DNA of 64,000 nucleotides, taken from the IMG/VR virus record IMGVR_UViG_3300020202_000072, positions 1-64,000 of that record. One strand, given 5' to 3'. The translations under genes and the position numbers were made by a program. The notes under the pieces were generated by a model. The model did no database searches. It worked only from the letters and a program-made list of their open reading frames with translations, and was not told the origin of the DNA. Shown here piece after piece: positions 57,023 through 64,000 of the stretch (the stretch's first letter is position 1; each line of letters opens with the position of its first letter). This DNA comes from a virus.

Positions 57023-58662
57023 GCTTCTTTCTCCCACAAGCGGCGGTCGACCAGCACGTCGCCATTCTCGGCAAGACCGGGAGCGGCAAGACATCGACGG
57101 GCAAGTTGCTCGTCGAGCACGTCGTCGCCAGCGGTGCCCGCGTCTGCGTCCTGGACCCGATCAAGTCCGACTGGTGGGGTCTCATCTCCAGCGCCGACGG
57201 GAGGCGGGCGGGCTTGCCCTTCGACATCCTCGGCGGGCCACGCGGCCACGTCCCCCTGCACTCGGCGTCAGGCAGGGCCATCGGCGAGATCGTGGCCACG
57301 GGCCAGCTCCCGCTGTCGATCATTGACATGGCGGACTTCGAACCCGGCGGGCAGGCCAAGTTCTTCGTCGACTTCGCGCCGGCCCTGCTCCGCAAGATGC
57401 GCGGCGTGGTCTACGTGGTCATCGAAGAGGCCCACTTGTTCGCCCCGAAAGAACGCTCCGGCATCGGCGCGGAGAACATGTCGATCCATTGGGCGAAGAC
57501 TCTCGCGACGGCCGGCCGATCCAAAGGCCTTCGCTTCATCATTCTTACCCAGCGAACCCAGGCGTTGCACAACGCCGTCCTCGGCAGTTGTGACACCCTT
57601 ATCGCCCACCGACTCACCGCGCCGGCCGATCAACTGCCCGTCCTGAAATGGCTCCAGGCCAACGTCAGCCCGGAGGTGGCGAAGGAGATTTCGGGCTCGC
57701 TGGCCTCTCTTCAGAAGGGCGAAGCGTGGATCTGCTCTGGCGAGGCCCAGCTCTTCGAGCGACGGCAGTTCGGTCGGATCAAGACTTACGACAATACGGC
57801 GACGCCAACGGGCGACGGCAACGCCCACGAGGTCAAGTCGGCCCCGATCAATCAGGACAAGTTGCGATCGATCATCGGCGAGGCCGTGAAGGAGGCCGAG
57901 GCGAACGACCCAAAGCTACTCCGCCGCAAGATCGCCGAGTTGGAGCGGGCTCTCCGCGAGCGGCCGGCGGCCACGAAGGAGGTCGAGAGGCTCGTCGAGA
58001 CACCGGCGATTAGGGACGATCAAATCGACATGATGCGCGACGTGGCGGCATCCATCGCACGCTACTGCCAGACCGTGGTCGAGGTCGCCAATGGGCTGAA
58101 AGACGGCCTCGACCGCGTCGTCCAGTCGCGTCGAGCGGTCCCGGTTAGCAACCAAAGGCCAGCGGTTAGCAACAAACCGGCCCCGGCCAGCAGGCTATCA
58201 GCCCCTTCTAGCAGTCCAGCCGGCGGTCTCACCGGCCCCCAGCAAGCCATCCTCGACACCGTCCTCATGCTCAACACGCGGGGCATCCAGGCCAGCCGCG
58301 ACACCGTCGCCCGCTGGCTGGCGATCCACCCCAACGGCGGCAGTTACGGGACCAACCTCGGCTTCCTGCGATCCAACGGCTACCTCGAAGGCTTCCACCT
58401 GACGGAGCTCGGGCTCGCTACGGCCCGCATCTCCATCACCGGGCTCGAAGGCGCCCTCGCGGCCCTGCCCGACGAGCCGAAGCGGAAGATCGTCCGCACC
58501 GTCGTCGAGCACGGCCAGCCGCTGACCCGCGACGAGCTCGCCGAGAGGCTCGGCATCCACCCAAACGGGGGGAGCTACGGCACGAACCTCGGCTGGCTCC
58601 GGACCATGGGCATCATCACGGAACGCGGGCCGATTGCGGCCACGGAGGGCTTGTTCCGATGA
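57019..58662 (+). CDS. HerA/FtsK-type DUF87 ATPase with tandem winged-helix C-terminus
   Basis: The 547-residue product has Walker A ILGKTGSGKTSTGKLL near residue 18 and Walker B VVYVVIEEAHLFAP near residue 133, as in HerA-like pumping ATPases. Residues about 395-547 contain two similar winged-helix units, each with IHPNGGSYGTNLG followed by LRSNGY or LRTMGI. HerA-like ATPases work in DNA end processing and in Dnd/Dpt restriction. It overlaps the DndC-like and Dam-like genes on either side. Confidence 0.85.
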   Translation: MSFFLPQAAVDQHVAILGKTGSGKTSTGKLLVEHVVASGARVCVLDPIKSDWWGLISSADGRRAGLPFDILGGPRGHVPLHSASGRAIGEIVATGQLPLSIIDMADFEPGGQAKFFVDFAPALLRKMRGVVYVVIEEAHLFAPKERSGIGAENMSIHWAKTLATAGRSKGLRFIILTQRTQALHNAVLGSCDTLIAHRLTAPADQLPVLKWLQANVSPEVAKEISGSLASLQKGEAWICSGEAQLFERRQFGRIKTYDNTATPTGDGNAHEVKSAPINQDKLRSIIGEAVKEAEANDPKLLRRKIAELERALRERPAATKEVERLVETPAIRDDQIDMMRDVAASIARYCQTVVEVANGLKDGLDRVVQSRRAVPVSNQRPAVSNKPAPASRLSAPSSSPAGGLTGPQQAILDTVLMLNTRGIQASRDTVARWLAIHPNGGSYGTNLGFLRSNGYLEGFHLTELGLATARISITGLEGALAALPDEPKRKIVRTVVEHGQPLTRDELAERLGIHPNGGSYGTNLGWLRTMGIITERGPIAATEGLFR

Positions 58663-59486
58663 AAGTCACCGCCCTGGCCCCGTGGTTCGGCTCGAACCGA
58701 ATGCTCGCCGAGAACGTCGGCGCCGCCCTCGAAGGCTGCTCCTGGGTGGGCGTGCCGTTCGCCGGCGGGATGTGCGAGTTGGCCTACATCAAGGCCCGCA
58801 CGTTGATGGTCAACGATCTGCACGAACTGGTCATCAACCTGGCCAATGTCGTCGCCTGCCCGAAGCGAGGGCCGGCGCTAGTTCGTCGACTCCGCCGCGT
58901 GCCGTTCCACCCGTGGGCCCTGGAGGTCGCCCAGCGGTGCTGCGCAACCTACGGCCGCCCGCCGGCCGGCGACCCGGAAGCCGCGCTCAACTTCGCCGAG
59001 GCGTACTTCATCTGCGCCTGGATGGCCCGCAACGGCAAGGCCGGGACGAAGGACGAGTTCAAGGCCGGCATGTCGATCCGCTGGGAGGCGGGCGGTGGTG
59101 ATTCGGCGAAGCGCTTCCGGTCGGCGACCGAATCCCTGAGCGACTGGAGGAAGGTCCTCTCGCGGGCGACCTTTAGCACCGAGACGTTCAGCTTGTTCCT
59201 GAAGAAGTGCAAGGACGCCGACGGGCACGGCCTCTACTGCGACCCACCCTTTCCCGGTCCCGGGGACGCCTACTTCCACACCTTCGCCAACGGCGAGCAC
59301 GGGTTGCTGGCCCGCGCGCTCGCGGCCTACCAGAAGACGCGGGTGGTCTGCCGGTTCTACGACACGCCGCTCATCCGCGAGTTGTACCCGGAATCGCTCT
59401 GGCAATGGAACCACTTGAAGGGGCGCGACCAGGTCAACGCGGAGAAGGCCGAGGTCCTGCTGGTCCGGAATAGGGAGGTCGGTTGA
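58659..59486 (+). CDS. Dam-type (D12 class) adenine-N6 DNA methyltransferase
   Basis: The 275-residue product has an N-terminal LAPWFGSNRMLAENVGAAL, the SAM motif GVPFAGGMCELAYIK and the catalytic YCDPPFPGPGD (DPPF) near residue 195. This is the D12 order of motifs. It would methylate adenine in phage or host DNA, giving restriction protection or a regulatory mark. It starts on an ATGA overlap with the HerA-like gene. Confidence 0.82.
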   Translation: MKVTALAPWFGSNRMLAENVGAALEGCSWVGVPFAGGMCELAYIKARTLMVNDLHELVINLANVVACPKRGPALVRRLRRVPFHPWALEVAQRCCATYGRPPAGDPEAALNFAEAYFICAWMARNGKAGTKDEFKAGMSIRWEAGGGDSAKRFRSATESLSDWRKVLSRATFSTETFSLFLKKCKDADGHGLYCDPPFPGPGDAYFHTFANGEHGLLARALAAYQKTRVVCRFYDTPLIRELYPESLWQWNHLKGRDQVNAEKAEVLLVRNREVG

Positions 59487-59487
59487 G

Positions 59488-60273
59488 ATGGCTCGCGCTC
59501 GCAACATCAAGCCCGGGATCTTCAAGAACGAGGTCCTCGGCACGCACGATCCGCTCCTGACCCTCCTCTTCGAGGGCTTGTGGATGCTCGCGGACCGCGA
59601 GGGACGCCTCGAAGACCGACCGCTGCGCATCAAGGCGGAAGTCTTCCCGTACCGCGACGGCGTCGACATCAACGCGATGCTCGACTGGCTCGCCGACAAC
59701 GGCTTCATCGCCCGGTACGACGTGCGTGGATGTAAGTGCATCGAGGTCATCGAGTTCCTCAAACACCAGAAGCCCCACCAAAACGAACCTCCGAGTGAAC
59801 TACCGGCGCGCCCTGGCACTACCAAAGGTCGAAGGACTTCGACCAATGGTGCAAGTCCTTCGACCAATGGTGAAAGCACTTCCGAGAATGGCGCACGCAC
59901 TCGCGCTGATTTACTGATTGCTGATTGCCTCTTGATTGATTCCCTCTTGATTGAATCCCCATTCCTTGAATCCCTCAACACCGAACGGTTCCGTTCGGTC
60001 TGGGCCCGCTGGGTCGAGCATCGGAAGCAGATCAGGCACCCGCTCACGAAAACGCAAGCCGAGGGACAGCTCAAGAAGCTCGCGAAGGAAGGCGAGCCCG
60101 CTGCCTGCGATCGCGTCGAGCGGAGCATCGTCAACGGCTGGCGAGGTCTCTGGTTCACGGACGAAGGCGCCAAGAACGGATCACCCAAGACGCATCGGTC
60201 CGACCAGGCGGCGACGGTCGCACGCCAGGCCGAGGAAGCGATGCGCGAACGCAAGGAGGCATCCCATGGCTAG
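59488..60273 (+). CDS. Replication initiator-like protein
   Basis: The 261-residue product starts MARARNIKPGIFKNEVLGTH and has a winged-helix N-terminal domain (LLFEGLWMLADREGRLEDRP; AMLDWLADNGFIARYDV) as in phage replisome organizers. A low-complexity linker (about residues 110-160) is encoded by repeated DNA, and a C-terminal domain follows (KTQAEGQLKKLAKEG; ERSIVNGWRGLWF). The plan resembles lambda O, where origin repeats lie inside the gene. Confidence 0.75.
   Translation: MARARNIKPGIFKNEVLGTHDPLLTLLFEGLWMLADREGRLEDRPLRIKAEVFPYRDGVDINAMLDWLADNGFIARYDVRGCKCIEVIEFLKHQKPHQNEPPSELPARPGTTKGRRTSTNGASPSTNGESTSENGARTRADLLIADCLLIDSLLIESPFLESLNTERFRSVWARWVEHRKQIRHPLTKTQAEGQLKKLAKEGEPAACDRVERSIVNGWRGLWFTDEGAKNGSPKTHRSDQAATVARQAEEAMRERKEASHG
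59827..59998 (+). other. oriV: Candidate replication origin inside the initiator gene
   Basis: The region starts with GGTCGAAGGACTTCGACC (59827-59844), an 18-base dyad. CTTCGACCAATGGTG occurs exactly at 59837-59851 and 59858-59872, 21 bases apart, with a third degenerate copy from about 59879. A locally AT-rich tract follows, with tandem CTCTTGATTGATTCC (59929-59943) and CTCTTGATTGAATCC (59944-59958). It ends with CCGAACGGTTCCGTTCGG (59981-59998), a perfect palindrome. Iterons plus an AT-rich tract in an initiator gene match a lambda-type origin. Confidence 0.65.
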
Positions 60274-60787
60274 CTCCCTGAGACCCGCGAGTGAGGCGTC
60301 GCTCAACGCTGTCAAGAAGCTCAACGAGTACACCGAAAACCCGTTCCGGTGCCTCGACGACGACTGGATCCCGATCGTCCTCGCGTTCATCCAGGCCAAG
60401 GGCAAGCTGGTCGAGTCGCCGACCAAGTTCTGCATGACGGTCGCGATCCAGCAGCGCAAGGGCCTCACCCTGACCGGGCTCAAGGCCGTGCTGGGCCGCC
60501 TCACCGACGCGGAGGTCGCCGCCACGCACAACTACGACAACCAGCTTTACGCCGACTTCCACGGGCTCTGCGCCCACGCGATCAGGAACCAAAGGCGAAT
60601 CAACGAGAAACGGGCCCGGGAGGAGGCCGAGCAGAACCGCGAAAGCGCCGCGGCCGTGATCCTCAAGCTGGCCGACGCGACCAAGGTCCCGGTCGACCCG
60701 TTGCCCGCCGCGAGCGACTGCCAGCGACACCCCCACGGCCGCGGCGAGGTCGAGAAGGCCGCGGCCAGGAAGGAGCAACGGGCATGA
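60266..60787 (+). CDS. Replication-accessory candidate
   Basis: The 173-residue product overlaps the initiator by eight bases. It is helical (SLNAVKKLNEYTENPFRCLD; LAFIQAKGKLVESPTKFCMT; LGRLTDAEVAATHNYDNQLY) with a charged C-terminus. Its position suits a helicase loader, but no ATPase motif is present. No family is recognised. Confidence 0.55.
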   Translation: MASSLRPASEASLNAVKKLNEYTENPFRCLDDDWIPIVLAFIQAKGKLVESPTKFCMTVAIQQRKGLTLTGLKAVLGRLTDAEVAATHNYDNQLYADFHGLCAHAIRNQRRINEKRAREEAEQNRESAAAVILKLADATKVPVDPLPAASDCQRHPHGRGEVEKAAARKEQRA

Positions 60788-61068
60788 ACGAATCCTACCA
60801 GGACAGGCTCTTCGGCGAGTTCAGCGACGCCATCAACGCCGCCGCGATGCGTGAGCTCGACCGGCACGCGCTGACCAGGCAAGAGCGCCGAACCGCGATG
60901 GTCCAGATGGGCAAGGCGATGATCCTGCTCGGCTCCAGCATGGTCGGCAACGCGGCCGGGCCGGTCCCGATCCCGTTCGACGTCACGGCGAAGATGGTCG
61001 AGAGCTACATGGACATCTGGCGCGAGGTCATCACCCAGGCGGTCGAGTCGGCGAGGGCGAAGTCATGA
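60784..61068 (+). CDS. Helical hypothetical protein
   Basis: The 94-residue product starts on ATGA and is helical (GEFSDAINAAAMRELDRHAL; VTAKMVESYMDIWREVITQA). It ends on an ATGA overlap. No family is recognised. Confidence 0.5.
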   Translation: MNESYQDRLFGEFSDAINAAAMRELDRHALTRQERRTAMVQMGKAMILLGSSMVGNAAGPVPIPFDVTAKMVESYMDIWREVITQAVESARAKS

Positions 61069-61286
61069 CCGGATTCTTTTTGGACGACGCTCGCTATGAG
61101 CGCCTTCAACAACTCCAACGACAGGCGAAACAGCTCGCCGAAATCGACGAGCGCCTTGAGCGTATCGAGCGTGCCGATCGGAGCCTTCGAGAGACCATGA
61201 TGGTCGTGCTTCGCTGTGACCTGCGAGCGATGGCGGAGCGGGTGCATGAGGAGTGTGCGGAGCTGAGAGCGAGGAAGCACCCATGA
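61065..61286 (+). CDS. Coiled-coil hypothetical protein
   Basis: The 73-residue product is a coiled coil (RLQQLQRQAKQLAEIDERLE; RIERADRSLRETMMVVLRCD). Both ends overlap neighbours by four bases. No family is recognised. Confidence 0.5.
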   Translation: MTGFFLDDARYERLQQLQRQAKQLAEIDERLERIERADRSLRETMMVVLRCDLRAMAERVHEECAELRARKHP

Positions 61287-61660
61287 ACACGCTCTTCGAC
61301 GACCCGCCCGACACGGCCCCGGCCCCGCCCGCCGAGTCCGAAGAGGCCAAGAAGGCCAGGGGCCGGGCCATCGCCGCCGACACCCACGCCTCGGCCCTCG
61401 CCTGGCTCCGCGCGGCCATCCGGCTCAAGTGGCAGGAGCTGCACCGGACGGGAGTCCGCGACTACGTGACCGCCGACGATGCGCGAATCCTGCTGGAGAT
61501 CGGCATCGGCAACGGGTGCCTCGAACGCCCGTCGAACATGAACTGGATGGGCAGCTTGTTCGCCGGCAAGGAGTGGGAGTTCACCGGCCATTACATCAAG
61601 TCCGAGACGCCCGGCAGTCACCGCAACGAGCTGAAGTGCTGGCGCTGGGTGGGGGAGTGA
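61283..61660 (+). CDS. Winged-helix-type hypothetical protein
   Basis: The 125-residue product has a disordered acidic N-terminus and a C-terminal domain with VRDYVTADDARILLEIGIGN, then MNWMGSLFAGKEWEFTGHYI, a winged-helix-like pattern. It may bind DNA. Starts on ATGA. Confidence 0.55.
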   Translation: MNTLFDDPPDTAPAPPAESEEAKKARGRAIAADTHASALAWLRAAIRLKWQELHRTGVRDYVTADDARILLEIGIGNGCLERPSNMNWMGSLFAGKEWEFTGHYIKSETPGSHRNELKCWRWVGE

Positions 61661-61664
61661 TTTC

Positions 61665-61895
61665 ATGAGCGACCGCATCGTCGTCGAGAAACTACCGGGC
61701 TGGTGCCCGATCGAGATTCCGGCGGTCGACCCGGAAGCTACGAAACAGCCGTGCGCGAAGTGCGGTCTCCGACCAGGCTCCGCTTCCTTCTGCGACGTCG
61801 GCGGTCGCTGCATCTGCCGGGAGTGCTTCTGGCGATGGGACTGGTCCGAAGGGCACGTCCCGGACGGGTGGGTAGTCGACGGGTTGGGGATCTGA
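61665..61895 (+). CDS. Small zinc-finger protein
   Basis: The 76-residue product has CAKCGLRPGSASFC and CICRECFWRWDWSE, likely one zinc site. It starts four bases after the previous stop. No family is recognised. Confidence 0.55.
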   Translation: MSDRIVVEKLPGWCPIEIPAVDPEATKQPCAKCGLRPGSASFCDVGGRCICRECFWRWDWSEGHVPDGWVVDGLGI

Positions 61896-61938
61896 GGCTC
61901 AACGGTCCACAGGCAAGCGACTGGGAGAGCGACACGAC

Positions 61939-62427
61939 ATGGTCGAACAAGTACTGAACCTGATCGGCGTCTACCGCCCCGCGGCGTCGCCGCCCGAGCG
62001 CATGAAGGCCCTCCGCCTGACGGGCGGCTCGCCCTACCGGTACCACACGCTCATCCTCGTCGAGGTGCCGGGCGTCCGGGCCGGCGACGAGCTCCACATC
62101 GACGCCGATTTCCAGGTCACCACGGAGCTGCCCTACGTGGTGATGGTCGCCTGCGGCGTCGCCATCGGCGAGGCCGAGGACGGCTTCCGCCAGCCGACCC
62201 GCGACCGGTTCATCCTGCCGCGCAACGGCACGAACATCGGTCGGTCCACGCACCACTACTGCCGGTCCCGGTCGGGCTGGTGGACGGCCGACCGCGACTA
62301 CGAGCGGCTGTACGTCGGCCTATGCGTCTACACCGCCTCGACCGCGTACAAGTCGGGAGACGCGTTGAAGGTCGACACCGGCTACGGGTCGATGGCCGTG
62401 GCCGTGTACCGCAAGGGAGGGGAGTGA
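61939..62427 (+). CDS. Beta-sandwich-type hypothetical protein
   Basis: The 162-residue product is beta-rich (YHTLILVEVPGVRAGDELHI; LPYVVMVACGVAIGEAED; DRDYERLYVGLCVYTA; GYGSMAVAVYRKGG). It could be a small jelly-roll protein. It follows a 43-base gap with GGGAG. No family is recognised. Confidence 0.55.
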   Translation: MVEQVLNLIGVYRPAASPPERMKALRLTGGSPYRYHTLILVEVPGVRAGDELHIDADFQVTTELPYVVMVACGVAIGEAEDGFRQPTRDRFILPRNGTNIGRSTHHYCRSRSGWWTADRDYERLYVGLCVYTASTAYKSGDALKVDTGYGSMAVAVYRKGGE

Positions 62428-62429
62428 CC

Positions 62430-62945
62430 ATGCTCCTTCGGGACAACCGCGAAGCCGTCGCCGAACTGTTGTGGCTGGCCAACTCGGCCCCGCCGCCGGC
62501 CTTCCGCCGCGAGTTCTACGTGATGAAGGACAAGATCCTCGCCGAACACGGACGCAAGGTCGGGGAGGACCTGCAGCGCATCGACCGCCCGTGCTGGGGA
62601 TGCAACGGCACGGGGCAGGGCTTCGACGACTTGAACGACTGCTACCGCTGCGACGGCTCCGGTGTCTTCGAGACCGTTTACGTCCGCCTCGAGCGATGGA
62701 ACCTCGCCGAGCGGATCTTTCACAGGCCCGCGGGCCGACTCTTCGCGAGCCAGGTCGCCGAGCAGGGTCTGACACCGAACATCCAAGGTCGCATCGTACA
62801 CAAGGCCGTCGACCCGGCGGACGCCCTGGAGGCCTGCCTCCTGCTGGCGGTGATGTTCGACCGCAAGCTCCTGGAGCAGCTCGCTCCAGAGGAAACGTAC
62901 ACGCGCGTGTTGAATTGGTATTGTCCTGACCCGATCTGCACCTGA
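62430..62945 (+). CDS. Protein with DnaJ-type zinc finger
   Basis: The 171-residue product has a helical start and CWGCNGTGQGFDDLNDCYRC followed by DGSGVFE, two CxxCxGxG-like repeats of the DnaJ zinc-finger type, then a helical C-terminus (PADALEACLLLAVMFDRKLL). It starts two bases after the previous stop. It may help assemble or disassemble early protein complexes. Confidence 0.6.
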   Translation: MLLRDNREAVAELLWLANSAPPPAFRREFYVMKDKILAEHGRKVGEDLQRIDRPCWGCNGTGQGFDDLNDCYRCDGSGVFETVYVRLERWNLAERIFHRPAGRLFASQVAEQGLTPNIQGRIVHKAVDPADALEACLLLAVMFDRKLLEQLAPEETYTRVLNWYCPDPICT

Positions 62946-62960
62946 ACCCTGGAGACCCAC

Positions 62961-63911
62961 ATGGCGACGAAGACGAAGGCGAAACCCAAGTCCAAGAAGC
63001 GGGCGAAGGCCAACAAGCCCAAGCTCCGCGGCGGCAACAGCGACAAGGCCGCCGACGAGCCGCTGATTCAGGTCCCGGAATCGACTGCCGAGCAGCCGAG
63101 CCTTGAGCAGTGGAAGGCCTCCGCACCGGAAGGGCAGGAAGCCCTTCCCGCGGAAGGCGACAGCCAGGTCCGTGAGATCCTCGACCCGTCGAAGGCTTAC
63201 GACTCGCCCGAGGCCCTCGCGATCTGGGACGCGGAGACCGCCAGCGAGGCCGAGCAGCGACGCCGCAAGCGGGCCGAGCTCTGGGAGAAGGAAGACGCCA
63301 GCAAGGCCGCCCACAAGGCCGACAAGGCTGCCGCCGAAGAGTACGAGAAGCAGTTCTTCGACTGGCTCCGCGAGCGAAACGAGCAACGCGGCAAGCCGCC
63401 GCAACCGAAGCAGGGGACCATCCCCTACCCGGATCCAGAGGCCAAGGTCGACCCGCCCGACCTGCCCCTCGCCCCAGCCGAGAACGACGAGCGATGGAAG
63501 GCGATCCCGCTGACCGAGCTGGTCGAGAAGGACGGCTTCCCCGCCTACCTGGTCGAGAAGCTGGCCAACGCGACCCGCAAGGACGATCGGCCCCAGGCTC
63601 CCATCACCACGCTCGGCGAGCTGACCCAGTTCCAGGAGCCCGAGGGCAACGGCTACCAGAAGAAGCTCACTGACCTGGTCGGCATCGGCCCCGGCGCCGC
63701 GGAGAAGATCGCCAACGCGTGCATGGCCTTCTGGGACCGCTGGGCCAAGGAAGAAGCCGCCCGCCGGCTCGAGGCCAAGCCCGCCCCGGCGGGGGAGCTG
63801 GTCGACGCCGAGTTCGAGGTGATCCCCGACGAGGGCGAGGACGACGAGGTCGAGGAGCCGGATGACGACCTGGACGACATCGACGAGGACGAGGCCGATG
63901 ACGACGAGTGA
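62961..63911 (+). CDS. Helix-hairpin-helix protein with acidic tail
   Basis: The 316-residue product has a basic N-terminus (MATKTKAKPKSKKRAKANKP), a helical charged middle, a helix-hairpin-helix motif LTDLVGIGPGAAEKIANA near residue 240 and a strongly acidic C-terminus rich in Asp and Glu. The HhH suggests DNA binding and the acidic tail suggests a protein-docking or DNA-mimic role. No specific family is recognised. Confidence 0.65.
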   Translation: MATKTKAKPKSKKRAKANKPKLRGGNSDKAADEPLIQVPESTAEQPSLEQWKASAPEGQEALPAEGDSQVREILDPSKAYDSPEALAIWDAETASEAEQRRRKRAELWEKEDASKAAHKADKAAAEEYEKQFFDWLRERNEQRGKPPQPKQGTIPYPDPEAKVDPPDLPLAPAENDERWKAIPLTELVEKDGFPAYLVEKLANATRKDDRPQAPITTLGELTQFQEPEGNGYQKKLTDLVGIGPGAAEKIANACMAFWDRWAKEEAARRLEAKPAPAGELVDAEFEVIPDEGEDDEVEEPDDDLDDIDEDEADDDE

Positions 63912-63927
63912 GGTGAGTAGCCCGATT

Positions 63928-63954
63928 CGGCCTCGCTCACGGTGAGCGAGGCCG
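63928..63954. terminator. 27-base palindrome after the early operon
   Basis: CGGCCTCGCTCAC (63928-63940) and GTGAGCGAGGCCG (63942-63954) are exact reverse complements around one central base. It lies between a gene end and the next start, without a T-tract. It may be an intrinsic terminator-like hairpin or an operator. Confidence 0.5.
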
Positions 63955-63982
63955 ACTTCCGCAAAGCACAGGGAGACTAATC

Positions 63983-64000
63983 GTGGGGATCGAACTGGGA
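63983..64000 (+). CDS. Start of a gene cut off by the window end
   Basis: GTG at 63983 with GGGAG seven bases before it begins an open frame reading MGIELG to the last base. Nothing can be said about its function. Confidence 0.4.

Noticed and set aside
1-64000. CRISPR array, rRNA genes or insertion sequences
   Set aside because: I saw no regularly spaced direct repeats, no rRNA-like sequence and no transposase frame.
63983-64000. Circular closure of the window, joining the last frame to base 1
   Set aside because: The frame does stay open across the join for a short way, but it ends within 30 codons inside the ParB fusion gene; this gives no support for a 64,000-base circle.

Overview
The window reads as most of the genome of a temperate, tailed (siphovirus-type) phage of a GC-rich bacterium, most likely a planctomycete of the Gemmata group. 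The host guess rests on a TIGR02996-type domain (33640-34458), a family concentrated in Gemmata-like planctomycetes, on the high GC content and on the style of several small proteins; it is an inference. The phage identification is firm: terminase, portal, S49 head protease, capsid, tail chaperone pair with a -1 slippery site, tape measure, tyrosine integrase, recombinase pair and replication genes are all present.

Layout. 1-1765: a ParB/ABC-ATPase/GNAT fusion. 1740-5437: leftward genes (AbiTii-domain protein, ASCH protein, clamp-loader-like AAA+ ATPase, DUF932 protein, small membrane protein), the last four behind a near-consensus leftward promoter at 5475-5503. 5623-25297: the rightward late block in canonical order: large terminase, zinc ribbon, gpW-like joiner, portal, S49 protease, capsid, decoration proteins, head-tail connectors, tail tube, G/GT chaperones, tape measure, tail-tip proteins, then two glycosyltransferases. 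25411-32585: a cassette of small membrane and secreted proteins, a DUF1353 protein, an HNH nuclease and a papain-like protease, ending at a strong terminator (32701-32733). No conventional endolysin is visible. 32750-36162: a sigma-like factor, the TIGR02996 protein and small genes. 

36330-36387 is the 3' part of a tRNA-Ser(CGA) gene, followed by a terminator and, after a three-gene lower-GC cargo operon (36584-38740), by the integrase (38745-40022, leftward). A tRNA 3' fragment beside the integrase, with late genes on one side and early genes on the other, is the arrangement of attP in an unintegrated (or circular/permuted) phage genome, although tandem insertion cannot be excluded. 41389-42203 is the probable lysis/lysogeny control region: a ribbon-helix-helix-like gene and a rightward DNA-binding gene diverge from three distinct inverted repeats.

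42233-63911 is one long, tightly overlapped rightward early operon: SpoVG-like protein (frame-shifted), CsrA, a CAT-anticodon tRNA, a second ASCH protein, ParB-like plus GHKL ATPase, YqaJ exonuclease plus RecT, C5-cytosine methylase, HD hydrolase, DUF5131 (Gp37/Gp68) protein, DndC-like PP-loop enzyme, HerA-type ATPase, Dam-type methylase, and a replication initiator whose gene carries iteron-like repeats and an AT-rich tract (59827-59998), the best origin candidate. The early genes supply recombination, DNA modification and replication start; no DNA polymerase is visible, so the host polymerase is probably used. The late block then packages and assembles virions, perhaps helped by the phage sigma-like factor.
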